NCBI GenBank assembly: GCA_965246855.1
Contig: CBDFFP010000001.1
Coordinates: forward strand, 1-64,000
Direction of reading: 5' to 3'
Length of the DNA: 64,000 nt
Origin: UBA1952 sp965246855
GTDB lineage: Bacteria > Bacteroidota > Bacteroidia > Chitinophagales > Chitinophagaceae
In this document: positions 25,504 through 34,000 of the stretch, one piece after another
Layout of the letters: every line of letters starts with the position of its first letter
How positions within the stretch are numbered: position 1 is the stretch's first letter
Notes under the pieces: model-generated
Seen by the model: the letters and a program-made list of their open reading frames with translations, nothing else
What the model was told of the DNA's origin: nothing
Database searches by the model: none
Translations under genes and position numbers: made by a program

Positions 25504-26511
25504 TTACGTCCACTTCGCTTCCACCGCCGCCGCAATTGGGGCCACATCCAGCGTATTCATACACTTGAAATGCCCGCGCGGACAACGGTTGTAGCCCAGC
25601 TTGCTGCATGGATGACAGCCCAGATCCTGCCGCTCCACAATCACCGACTGCGGCGCCACGCGGTCTTTCAGGTTATTAAATCCATAGTATGGAAACATCC
25701 CGAACTCCGGCGCAGTATTTCCCCACAGGCTGATGACCGGTTTCTGAAAGGCCGCCGCTACGTGCATCAGCCCCGTGTCGTTGCTGATAACAACGCGACT
25801 ACGCCGCACAAGGTCTGCCGATTCATTAAAAGAGAATTTCCCACAGGCATTGTATATTTTTCCCCGGTCCGTCTCCGCAATTTCCTCCCCCAGCCTGCGG
25901 TCTTCTTTCCCGCCCAAAAGCACCACCGGAAACGGCAGCAAACGACAAAGCGCGCTCCACTTTGCCGCCGGAAATTTCTTGGTCTCGTAAGACCCGCCAA
26001 TCACGCAGCCCACAAATCCCGCCCAGTGTCCAAAAGGCAAATCATCGGGCCGGGTTTTGTCCTTTTCGTGGAGAAAATAATCCAGTCCCTTCCCATCGTT
26101 ACGGATGCCGAGCGGGCGTAGCGTCTCAAAATAGCGTTCTACAATGCTTTTATCGGGTAGCAGGTTGAGGCGCAGATTGGTGCGCAGCCATTTTTCCACA
26201 TTCAGCTTCGGGAATGAATGTGTTTCCTTCACGCCCAGTGCTTTCTTCACCCGCAGCGTCCGCAGGTTGTGGTGCAGGTCGGCCACATAATCAAAACGCT
26301 CCGCCTGCAATGCCGGAAGCGCCTCCTGAATGTCCTTCTCAAACGTATGAATATGGCTGATGTATGGACTCGCTGCCAGCACGTCATGAAACGCCGCTTT
26401 CGTCAGCACGTGAATTTCCGCTTCGGGCATCTGCTGCCGGATGCAGCGATACAGCGGCGTGGTCAGCACCATATCGCCGATGGAGGAAAGCCGGATAAGA
26501 AGGATTTTCAC
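25504..26511 (-). CDS. Glycosyltransferase family 9 (heptosyltransferase-like)
   Basis: A GT-B fold transferase of the ADP-heptose:LPS heptosyltransferase family, acting on LPS core or related surface glycans at the inner membrane. The GTG at 26511 was chosen: it gives VKILLIRLSSIGDMVLTTPLYRCI, the normal N-terminus, whereas the upstream ATG lies inside the heptameric repeat at 26522-26603. Family features are YVADLHHNLRT, GGSYETKKFPAAKW and the nucleotide-sugar site SNDTGLMHVAAAFQKPVISLWGNTAPE. A Cys cluster near the end (LGCHPCSKLGYNRCPRGHFKCM) is typical of many members. The length is 335 aa. Acceptor and donor are not determinable. Confidence 0.88.
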   Translation of the reverse strand: MKILLIRLSSIGDMVLTTPLYRCIRQQMPEAEIHVLTKAAFHDVLAASPYISHIHTFEKDIQEALPALQAERFDYVADLHHNLRTLRVKKALGVKETHSFPKLNVEKWLRTNLRLNLLPDKSIVERYFETLRPLGIRNDGKGLDYFLHEKDKTRPDDLPFGHWAGFVGCVIGGSYETKKFPAAKWSALCRLLPFPVVLLGGKEDRRLGEEIAETDRGKIYNACGKFSFNESADLVRRSRVVISNDTGLMHVAAAFQKPVISLWGNTAPEFGMFPYYGFNNLKDRVAPQSVIVERQDLGCHPCSKLGYNRCPRGHFKCMNTLDVAPIAAAVEAKWT

Positions 26512-26521
26512 GCGGGGCAAA

Positions 26522-26603
26522 CATAGGTCATAGGCCATGAGTCATAAGTCATGGGCAATAAATCATGACTCATGACCCATTACTCATGACCCATGACTTA
26601 TGT
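26522..26603. repeat. Heptameric (7-bp) CAT repeat, about 12 units
   Basis: CAT triplets recur at 26522, 26529, 26536, 26543, 26550, (26557 degenerate), 26564, 26571, 26578, 26585 and 26592, with TAT at 26599. Words such as CATGAGT, CATAAGT, CATGACC and CATGACT make up the units. The TGA stop of the LysM protein gene (26603-26605) abuts the array, and the GT9 start lies just past the other end. Confidence 0.85.
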
Positions 26604-27478
26604 CACCATTCCGCATACGCCACTTCGCACCACAGCCGCGCGTCGCCGGGCGCGCCGAGGGCTTTGCGGGCATTGTCGCTCACGCCGGCGAGGGCTTTGT
26701 AATAATTTTTAGTCACGGGCAGCGGGCCAATCACTTTCGCGTACACCGCTTTTCCGTTAGCCGGATTGCGGATGCGCAGGATAGTGCCGCGCCCGGCGGT
26801 GGCATGAAAGGCAAAGTACGTCGTCTTCACGCCGCCCGGAAAAAACGTCACCGGCCCGGTTTGTTCCGCCATCTGCACACCCGTCTCCGCCAGACTTTTA
26901 AACGCTTTTTCCGCTTCGCTTTCTACGGGTGCAGCCGTCGTGTCAGCGGTTTTCACCACTGGCTTTTCCTTTGGCGTCGTATCCGGTTTGGGCGCGTCTT
27001 TTTCGGGAATAATTTCGTCCGGGCGCACCTTTCCTTTTTGCAGATAACCCAGCAACAACAGGCTTCCGTTCACGGCGTATTGCTTCAGTCCGGGGTTAAT
27101 ATCCTGCAGATTCCTGAACGTCCTCCCGATGCTCCCGGCCAGCACAACCAGGTTTTCGCGGCCTGCACAGCGGTAATAAACCGGCGCTGTTTCCGCCCCG
27201 TTCGCCATCAATAAATTGCTTTGGCTCATCGGGATGCGCAGCGTTGTTCCGGGGGAAATTTGTTGCGGAAAAGAGATGCCGTTTTCGGCATTGAGGGCCT
27301 CTGTCGTTACGCCGTAACGCTCCGCAATGCGCGGCAGACTCTGGCCCCCTTCCACTGCATGAAGCAGGAAAAACCGTCCCTGATAAAGCGTTGCAAAAAC
27401 ACTGTCGGCAGGACTTTGTGCCCGCGCAAAAACGCTCACGAAAAGCAGCAGGAGAAAGGAGATTTTTTGAAGCGCCAT
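26603..27478 (-). CDS. Secreted LysM protein with RlpA-like C-terminal domain
   Basis: A periplasmic or outer-membrane protein that probably binds peptidoglycan. The ATG at 27478 starts a signal peptide (ISFLLLLFVSVFARAQ). One LysM module lies at about residues 32-75 (FLLHAVEGGQSLPRIAERYGVTTEALNAENGI...GTTLRIP), and a second, degenerate one may follow (ENLVVLAGSIGRTFRNLQDINPGL...LLLGYL). A Lys/Pro/Thr-rich linker leads to a C-terminal domain (YFAFHATAGRGTILRIRNPANGKAVYAKVIGPLP) that resembles the double-psi beta-barrel of RlpA-type proteins. The catalytic Asp of lytic RlpA is not evident. The product is 291 aa. Confidence 0.75.
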   Translation of the reverse strand: MALQKISFLLLLFVSVFARAQSPADSVFATLYQGRFFLLHAVEGGQSLPRIAERYGVTTEALNAENGISFPQQISPGTTLRIPMSQSNLLMANGAETAPVYYRCAGRENLVVLAGSIGRTFRNLQDINPGLKQYAVNGSLLLLGYLQKGKVRPDEIIPEKDAPKPDTTPKEKPVVKTADTTAAPVESEAEKAFKSLAETGVQMAEQTGPVTFFPGGVKTTYFAFHATAGRGTILRIRNPANGKAVYAKVIGPLPVTKNYYKALAGVSDNARKALGAPGDARLWCEVAYAEW

Positions 27479-27547
27479 TTTTGGATAAGAGAGAAGCAAA
27501 AGTCGGAAGTCAGAGACTGTTCGAGAGGCGAATGGTTTTAAACCGCC

Positions 27548-28897
27548 CTACCCCATCCGCAGCCGCAGATTCCGGGGCAGGTAATTATTGATACGCCCTT
27601 TCACCGCCTTCATCCAGCCCAGCCCGCGCCCCTCATACGTTGCCAGCAGCCAGCCTTGCTGCAAGGCTCCGTTTCCGGGGTCTTCGCACCGCAGATACCG
27701 CAACGCTTCTTCCAGCGAAAGCGCCGCAGCGGGCACGTCTTCCGCCACATCCACCGACGCCGACAGCCCATGCGCCGGTATCCATTCCTTCGCGCCGGGC
27801 ATTCCTAAATCCACGCCCGCTTTTCGCAGATACAGCTTTGATTGCAACAGCCGCAGGTCTTCCTCCATCGGGGCCGGAAAGGCCAGAAAAGCTTTGTCCT
27901 GCGGCAGGCATACCCAGTCACCGGGCTGCAAGAGGTGCGATGCCTTTTTCCACACCAAAGCGTCGTGGCGGGAACGGCCTTTTTTCGCCTGCGGAAGCGT
28001 TGTGCGCTCCTCTTTTTTGCGCAGCGCCGACAGGAAAAATCCTTCGCCCTGTACCTTGTCCGGGTAGCAGCGAAAGCCCTGTGCGCCCGTCTCCGTTTCC
28101 ACTTCCATCAGCCCCCACGCCACGGGCAGCGACAGCTTCACCGGCTCCGCATTTCCTTCCCGGCAAAGGGCCGCTATCACCGCCTCGTCTTCCTCAAAAG
28201 AGAAAGAACAGGTGGCGTAAAGCAACACGCCACCGGGGCGCAACGCGGGCCACACATCGTGCAGAATTCGCCGTTGGCGTTGCGCGCACATCTGCACCGC
28301 GTCGGGACTCCATTCCGTCATCGCGTCGGGGTCTTTTCGGAAAAGGCCGGAGCCGCTGCACGGCGCATCTACCAGAATGCAATCAAAGAAGTAGGGCAAG
28401 GCTGCGAAAGCCGCCGGGTCGTTGCTGCTCACCCAATGATTGGCGTAGCCCCAGCGCACGGCGTTTTCGGTCAGGATGCCCGCGCGGGTGCGGATGACTT
28501 CGTTGCTCAGGAGCAGCGCATCGGGCGGCAACAGCGAGGCTAAGTGCGTGGATTTCCCACCGGGCGCAGCGCACAGGTCGAGGACACGCAAGCCGCTTTT
28601 TTGGGGAAACAGCCTATCGAATGCCCAGCCCGCCAGCATGGAAGACGCCTCCTGTACATAGTAGCCTCCGGCGTGCCACAGCGGGTCGCGCGCGAAGACG
28701 GGCCGCGAAGGCAGATAGCGTCCCAGCGGCTCCCACGGAATTCTTTTTTCTTCCTCAAAAAGGCCTTTTCCTTTCAGCGGATGAAGGCGTAGGGAAACCG
28801 GCGCGGGCTGATTGTGGGCGGCGGTGAAAGCAACTTCTTCAAAGCCCGGCAGGCCGTGGAGACTTTGAAGAAAATGGGGAGGAAAAGGAAAGTTCAA
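27548..28897 (-). CDS. rsmF: rRNA (cytosine-C5)-methyltransferase, RsmF/NOL1-NOP2-Sun family
   Basis: An S-adenosylmethionine-dependent m5C methyltransferase acting on 16S rRNA. The SAM site is DLCAAPGGK at residues 107-115. The two catalytic cysteines are C180 (LVDAPCSGSG) and C230 (LLYATCSFS). The C-terminal ~150 residues are the RsmF-type extension including a PUA-like part (VWKKASHLLQPGDWVCL...LLATYEGRGLGWMKAVKGRINNYLPRNLRLRMG). The start is a TTG at 28897, 12 bases after the NTF2-like gene's stop, so the two are probably one unit. The length of 449 aa fits RsmF rather than the shorter RsmB. Confidence 0.88.
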   Translation of the reverse strand: MNFPFPPHFLQSLHGLPGFEEVAFTAAHNQPAPVSLRLHPLKGKGLFEEEKRIPWEPLGRYLPSRPVFARDPLWHAGGYYVQEASSMLAGWAFDRLFPQKSGLRVLDLCAAPGGKSTHLASLLPPDALLLSNEVIRTRAGILTENAVRWGYANHWVSSNDPAAFAALPYFFDCILVDAPCSGSGLFRKDPDAMTEWSPDAVQMCAQRQRRILHDVWPALRPGGVLLYATCSFSFEEDEAVIAALCREGNAEPVKLSLPVAWGLMEVETETGAQGFRCYPDKVQGEGFFLSALRKKEERTTLPQAKKGRSRHDALVWKKASHLLQPGDWVCLPQDKAFLAFPAPMEEDLRLLQSKLYLRKAGVDLGMPGAKEWIPAHGLSASVDVAEDVPAAALSLEEALRYLRCEDPGNGALQQGWLLATYEGRGLGWMKAVKGRINNYLPRNLRLRMG

Positions 28898-28909
28898 GAG
28901 GGAAAGTGC

Positions 28910-29257
28910 TTATTCGGTGTAGAAAGCCACCATCCTGCACACCTTCCCTTCCTCATTGAAGAACATGGCCTCAATGGCTTTCTTGTTCATCACCGACTTA
29001 TAGTAAAGCGCCACAGAATCCACGCCTGCCGTTACCTCATACAGCTCAAAATGCAGGTCGGGAATGCGCTCCAGTGCCTTCTGCCAATAGGCGCGCACGG
29101 CGCTTTTTCCCCGCAGCGTGCCGCTGTCAATATCGGCGGCCAGCCGTATCATAGGCGTGGTGATTTCCACATCGTCAGCGTAGTGCGTCAGGATGTCGTC
29201 CAGATCGTGAGAGTTCCAGGCGGCGATCCATTTTCGGGCAAAGTCTTGTGCGTCCAT
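28910..29257 (-). CDS. NTF2-like/SnoaL-fold protein
   Basis: A 115-aa single-domain protein of the nuclear transport factor 2-like superfamily, a cone-shaped alpha+beta fold used both for small-molecule enzymes and for binding. The ATG at 29257 starts MDAQDFARKWIAAWNSHDLDDILTHYADDVEITTP, the standard opening of these proteins. GTLRGKSAVRAYWQKALERIPDLHFELYEV and an end of KAIEAMFFNEEGKVCRMVAFY follow. No catalytic residues can be assigned. It is the upstream partner of the rsmF-like gene. Reaction unknown. Confidence 0.8.
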   Translation of the reverse strand: MDAQDFARKWIAAWNSHDLDDILTHYADDVEITTPMIRLAADIDSGTLRGKSAVRAYWQKALERIPDLHFELYEVTAGVDSVALYYKSVMNKKAIEAMFFNEEGKVCRMVAFYTE

Positions 29258-29410
29258 CTGATTTATGGGGTTAAGGTTCCCTCCGGTTAAGGGAGCGAAA
29301 GTAGCTTCTTCACCCAACACGACTTGGGAGACCGGGACGTGGAGCGGGCTTCCGCGTTACAATTTATCTACAGAAGGAGGCGGGAGGGGGAAAGGGAGCA
29401 TGTATACACG

Positions 29411-29613
29411 AGCGCAAGAATGCTTCAACCCAATCTGCATTTGCGCTCTAAAGCGCAGGAAGATAAAACAGGGTCTTAGATTTGCGCTTTGGAGCGCAGA
29501 GTGAAAGAATTTTGGATAGCTTTTGCGCTTTTGAGCGCAAGTACGTTGTAACTTGCGGAGATATTGTGCTTTAGAGCACAAGCAGGAAACAGAATTTTAC
29601 TTGCTTGCGCTCC
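29411..29613. repeat. Tandem array C: 41-bp period with palindromic cores
   Basis: The left arm GCGCT recurs at 29443, 29484, 29525, 29566 (as GTGCT) and 29607, always 41 bases apart. The right arm AGCGCAA begins at 29411 and 29452 in the same register. Cores read TTGCGCTTTTGAGCGCAA and, at 29564, TTGTGCTTTAGAGCACAA, where both arms changed together. The 23-base spacers are unrelated. The last half-unit runs into the -7 box of the DUF6261 gene. Confidence 0.9.
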
Positions 29614-29621
29614 TATATTTG
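29614..29621 (+). promoter_or_regulatory. Candidate -7 box TATATTTG of the DUF6261 gene
   Basis: A perfect TAnnTTTG box lies 53 bases before the ATG at 29674, directly after the last repeat half-unit of array C. Binding at that unit would overlap the promoter. Confidence 0.5.
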
Positions 29622-29673
29622 TCAGCCTTTTGAAGTAGAAAGCCGATCTCCTGACCCCAAGAAGGTGCCTTTT

Positions 29674-30432
29674 ATGAAAGATTTACTCTTGAAACTCCAC
29701 CAAAGCCGCCTCAACAACGCGGAGGCGCTCCAGTATCACTCGCAGATCCGGGCGGAAATTGCAACCGACGCTGCGGTGGAGACTGCGCTTGGGGCCGCGC
29801 TGACGGCTTATGATGTATTGCTGTCAGAAGTGGATGCGGCCTTTGGGCTGGATGAAGGTTCCCTGCTGACGGAACAGGTAGCCGCCGCCGACGCTGCCCG
29901 CGACCGGATTGTTACGGGCCTGAAAAAACACTGCGAGACGATGACTTATCATCCGCAAGCGGCCATGAGCGAAGCAGCGGAACTGTTGATAGCGGCTATG
30001 GAACATTTTGGCGACCGGCTTCCCACCCAAACCTATAATGCCGAGTCGGCTTCGGTAGACGGCCTGCTGAGCAACTTCGCTTCCCGGCCCGACTTGTCGG
30101 CGGCGCTCACGACCATCGGGGCCGACATGTGGATTCCATTCCTCACCACTGCCCAAGCGAATTTTGAGGCATTGTATGCCCAGCGCACGACAGAGAAGGC
30201 AGCAGAAAAGCTGCCTTACACCATGCGCCAGAAGCGCACCGAGCTGGGGCGGGCCTGGCAAAAACTTTCTAACAAGATTGAGGCACACCACAACGTAACG
30301 GAAGGGGCCGCGCCGTGGGATGGATTGGTGGCCTTCCTGAACGTGCTTACCAAAGAGTATAAAGACGGGATAGCGATCCACGCGGGCTGGCTGCGGACGA
30401 AGCGTGACGAAGCGAAAGGGCAAGAGGCGTAA
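29674..30432 (+). CDS. DUF6261-family protein
   Basis: A 252-aa helical cytoplasmic protein of the Bacteroidota-specific DUF6261 family; molecular function unknown. It opens MKDLLLKLHQSRLNNAEALQYHSQI, the family hallmark (a Leu-rich helix followed by an N-E/A-x-H/Q-Y-H/F motif). It continues with long amphipathic helices (LLTEQVAAADAARDRIVTGLKKH, TTEKAAEKLPYTMRQKR) and has no signal peptide or Cys residues of note. It is a single gene preceded by repeat array C and a good -7 box, and followed by a terminator. Confidence 0.78.
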   Translation: MKDLLLKLHQSRLNNAEALQYHSQIRAEIATDAAVETALGAALTAYDVLLSEVDAAFGLDEGSLLTEQVAAADAARDRIVTGLKKHCETMTYHPQAAMSEAAELLIAAMEHFGDRLPTQTYNAESASVDGLLSNFASRPDLSAALTTIGADMWIPFLTTAQANFEALYAQRTTEKAAEKLPYTMRQKRTELGRAWQKLSNKIEAHHNVTEGAAPWDGLVAFLNVLTKEYKDGIAIHAGWLRTKRDEAKGQEA

Positions 30433-30455
30433 GCAGCGCCTGTTTCCTCCCATCA

Positions 30456-30488
30456 AAAAGCCGCTTTGCGATGTGCAAAGCGGCTTTT
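30456..30488. terminator. Bidirectional terminator between convergent genes
   Basis: AAAAGCCGCTTTG CGATGTG CAAAGCGGCTTTT is a 13-bp perfect stem between the DUF6261 gene (+) and the MaoC gene (-). Confidence 0.9.
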
Positions 30489-30507
30489 CTAAAACAGGAA
30501 AACCGAC

Positions 30508-30918
30508 TTACCAGCGATACTGCTTTTTGTTGAGGAGCAGGGCTTCCCCGGCAATCATTTGCTCGCCGGTTGCTTTCTCATACACGGCGCAGTCGTAGAG
30601 AATGCGGGATTTTTCCGGGAAGATTTCCTTCACCGTCACCACCGCTTCGTAGGGCGTATCCACAAACATGGGGCGCAGCCATTTCAGGGTCTGGCTCATG
30701 TACACGTGGCCGTCGTTATACCACAGCGCACCGAAGATTTTGGTGAACACCGAAGCGCCGAGAAAGCCGTGGATAATGCGCCGGCCAAACATAGAAGCCG
30801 CGCCCGCCGCCTCGTCGATGTGGAGCGGATTGACGTCGCCGGAGACGCGCGCGTAGGTGTCTACATCGTCCTGCGTGTAGGAGAAATCGTGTCGGAAGTT
30901 GTCACCGATCTGGAGCAT
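30508..30918 (-). CDS. MaoC-family (R)-specific enoyl-CoA hydratase
   Basis: A hot-dog-fold hydratase that adds water to trans-2-enoyl-CoA to give (R)-3-hydroxyacyl-CoA; PhaJ-type members feed polyhydroxyalkanoate synthesis. The ATG at 30918 (MLQIGDNFRHDFSYTQDDVDTYARVSGDVNPLHID) fits the family start. The catalytic Asp/His pair lies in SGDVNPLHIDEAAG, and the rest (RRIIHGFLGASVFTKIFGAL...LRPMFVDTPYEAVVTVKEI) is standard. The length of 136 aa is normal for single-domain MaoC/PhaJ. A PhaE/phasin-like gene is 4.5 kb away, which makes a PHA role attractive but not proven. Confidence 0.85.
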   Translation of the reverse strand: MLQIGDNFRHDFSYTQDDVDTYARVSGDVNPLHIDEAAGAASMFGRRIIHGFLGASVFTKIFGALWYNDGHVYMSQTLKWLRPMFVDTPYEAVVTVKEIFPEKSRILYDCAVYEKATGEQMIAGEALLLNKKQYRW

Positions 30919-30971
30919 GGAAAAGAGGATTTTTGGGGAGAAAGAGGGTGGGTTACGGCGCAATATCCAAC

Positions 30972-31004
30972 AAAAAAGCGCCTCCCGCAAGAGAGGCGCT
31001 TTAA
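30972..31004 (-). terminator. Terminator of the repeat-adhesin operon
   Basis: AAAGCGCCTC CCGCAAGA GAGGCGCTTT is followed by a T6 run on the minus strand, 26 bases after the adhesin stop. Confidence 0.85.
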
Positions 31005-31029
31005 AGGAAACCCTGAAAGTTGGAGAAGT

Positions 31030-34000
31030 CTATTTCTGGACTTTTAGTTTACCTTCCATAGGCAATGGCTTCAACCGGCCAATTTGCAGGTCTGCGGATT
31101 TGCCATGCTCTACCGGGTTCAGGTATTTGCCTTTGTTGACTTCTTCCTTCATCACTTCCGGCTCTACGCGGTGGGCATTTGCATAGGCATCATTACGGAT
31201 GCCGGTTACCTGCCAGCTTACTTCCACCGAAGGCTGGTTGGTGCGAATCTGGAAATGGTTGCCGACCACTTTCTCGCTCACGATGGCCTGCGCAAACGTC
31301 CCGCCGATAACCGTAAGCTGGTAGCGGAAGTCTTTGTTCAGCGCCTCGAAATAACCGGGCAGCGTAACGGTAGCATAGCCGTTGGCATCGGTAGTGATGT
31401 TGCCGTTATAGACGTTCATCATGTCGGGACTCTCGATACAGGAGTGATAGAGGTACTTGTTGGCCGGGTCTTGCGGGTGGTCGATTTTGAAGTTCTTCAC
31501 AGCACCATTTAAGGTACCGGTTACCTGCACATCGCCACTGAAGTAGCCCGCATAGTTGGTTCCGGTAGCAGTAGCATCCAGTGCGCCATAAATGCCATAA
31601 TTGGTTGCCCCTCCACCTCCAAAGCCAGCGACACCCACCTTATTGCCGGCTATGGTAACACCATCATAGCTGTCGGTATTGCCATAAACGCCAAAGACAT
31701 CTCCACTACTAAGGCCTACGCCGTGAATACCAGTAGTGCTGACGGCTGTGGAGCTTGTTTGTGAACCTCCAAAAACACCTGTAAATCCTCCAATTCCATT
31801 AATACCCGTTCCTGAAGCAATTGTAGCACTGGTAGGAAGAGAAACAGCCTTGATGCCTACGGCACCAGTAGTAGTTGTATTCGTACCTGTATATCTTACG
31901 TTCAAAAGCCCTTGGCTGGCCCCTGCGGCGTTGCTGCCGGTAATACGGAGGCCCATCGTATCGGTTGTAACAATTTCCATCTTAGCCGTAACAGGCGCTG
32001 CAATGCCGACGCCTATGCGGCCTGCTGCTGTTTCGGAGATGGTAGAATTGCCCAGTGTAGTGGCCGTAACAAATTTGGGAACGAAGGTCGCCGTGCCGCT
32101 TACGCCGCTGCTGCCTGAAGGCAGGGTAACACTGTTGTTTCCGCCCGTAGAGGAAATAGAAAGCGTGTTGCCTGATATCGTCAGTTTCGGCGCCGGAAGC
32201 TTCACCCGGTTGATGCCCACTTTGAGGGTATCATTTGATACCGAGAGGGCTGGCGAAGGAATGGTAACCGTGTTTGCGCCCGCAGTAATGGTGTTGTTGG
32301 GAATGGATACCGTCAGCGTTGGCGCTACAGCAGAAGGCAGGGTAACACTGTTGCCACCCACCGTAGAAAGCGTGTTTCCTGACAACGCTAGTTTTGTAGC
32401 AGGCAATTTAACCTTGTTGATCCCCACGGCGAGCGTGTCATTACTGACAGACAGGGCTGGCGAAGGAAGGGTAACCGTGTTACCACCTACTGCAGTAAGC
32501 GTGTTGTTGGTAGTTGACACTGATAGCGTTGTAGCTGGCAGCGTAACTGTGTTGCCAGTGCTCCCTACCGTCAGAACGCGCCCAGCGATCGAGAGCGTTG
32601 GGTTAATGGTAACTGTGTTACTACCCGCAGAAAGGTCATTTCCTGTCAGCGTAAGTGTTGGCGCTGAAGCGGCTGGAAGGGTAACCGTATTAGTGCCCAC
32701 AGTAAGCGTGGTACCTGATACCGACAGGGCTGGTGAAGGAAGCGTAACCGTGTTCGCACCCGCAGTAATGGTGTTATTGGTATTTGATACCGATAGCGTT
32801 GGGTTAGGCAATGTAACCGTGTTGCCAGTGCTACCCACAGTCAGAACACGACCCGAAATGCTAAGGGCCGGGGAAGGATTAGGAAGGGCAACACTGTTGC
32901 TACCCACATTAAGAGTACTCCCACTGACAGACAATGTTGGAGAAGGAAGTACAACGTCATTTGCACCTGCCGAAAGCGTATCGTTACGGAGGGTTAGTAC
33001 AGGCGAACTGGCCGTTGGAAGGGTAACCGTGCTGCCTCCTACGGAAAGGTCGTTACCGTTCAGCGTGAGCGTCGGGTCAGGCAGTATAATGTCGTTTGCA
33101 CCTGCCGAGAGCGTATCCCCACGGAGGGTTAATACGGGCGAACTGGATGTTGGAAGCGTAACCATGTTGCCGCCTGCGGAGAGGTCGTTGCCGGTCAGCG
33201 TGAGGGTAGGCGGCGGGGCTGTCGGGAGCGTAACACTGTTTGCACCTACGGACAACTGATTGCCGGTTACCGTCACAGTCGGATCCGGCAGGGTAACGCT
33301 GTTGCTACCCACAGACAGGGAATTACCGGTTACTGTCAGCGTTGGATCAGGAAGCGTAACACTGTTTGCGCCCGCCGACAAAGAGTTGCCCGCCAGCGTC
33401 AGTGTGGGAGGAGTTGCGGAGGGGAGCGTCACCGTATTACCGCCCGCAGAAAGGTCGTTGCCCGTCAGCGTCAGGTTTGGATTGGGCAGCGTCACCGTAT
33501 TTGCGCCTACGGAAAGGGAATTGCCGGTCAGCGTCACCGTTGGGTCTGGAAGCGTAACGCTGTTGCTCCCTACGGACAATTGATTGCCCGTCACCGTCAG
33601 CGCCGGATCAGGCAGCGTAACCGTATTGCCGCCTGCCGTCAGGTCGTTCCCGGTCAGCGTCAGCGTAGGCGGTGGAGTTGTGGGAAGCGTAACGCTGTTG
33701 CCACCTACAAACAACACATTGCCCGCTACGGCCAGCGCCGGATCAGGCAGGGTCACACTGTTCGCACCTGCGGAGAGCGAGTTGCCCGTCAATGTCAGGT
33801 TTGGATTAGGCAGCGTAACGCTGTTGCTCCCTACGAAAAGGGAATTTCCGGTTACCGTTACGATTGGGTCAGGAAGCGTAATGCTGTTTGCACCCGCAGA
33901 AAGCGAATTGCCCGTCAATGTCAGCGTTGGCGGTGGAGTAGCAGGAAGGGTCACACTATTCCCCCCTGCGGAAAGGGAGTTGCCGACCAGTGAAAGCGTG

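Noticed and set aside
29411..29613. CRISPR array
   Set aside because: The 41-bp periodic cores are palindromic and imperfect, spacers are short (23 bases) and unprotected, and no cas gene is near. The same argument excludes 43303-43589.
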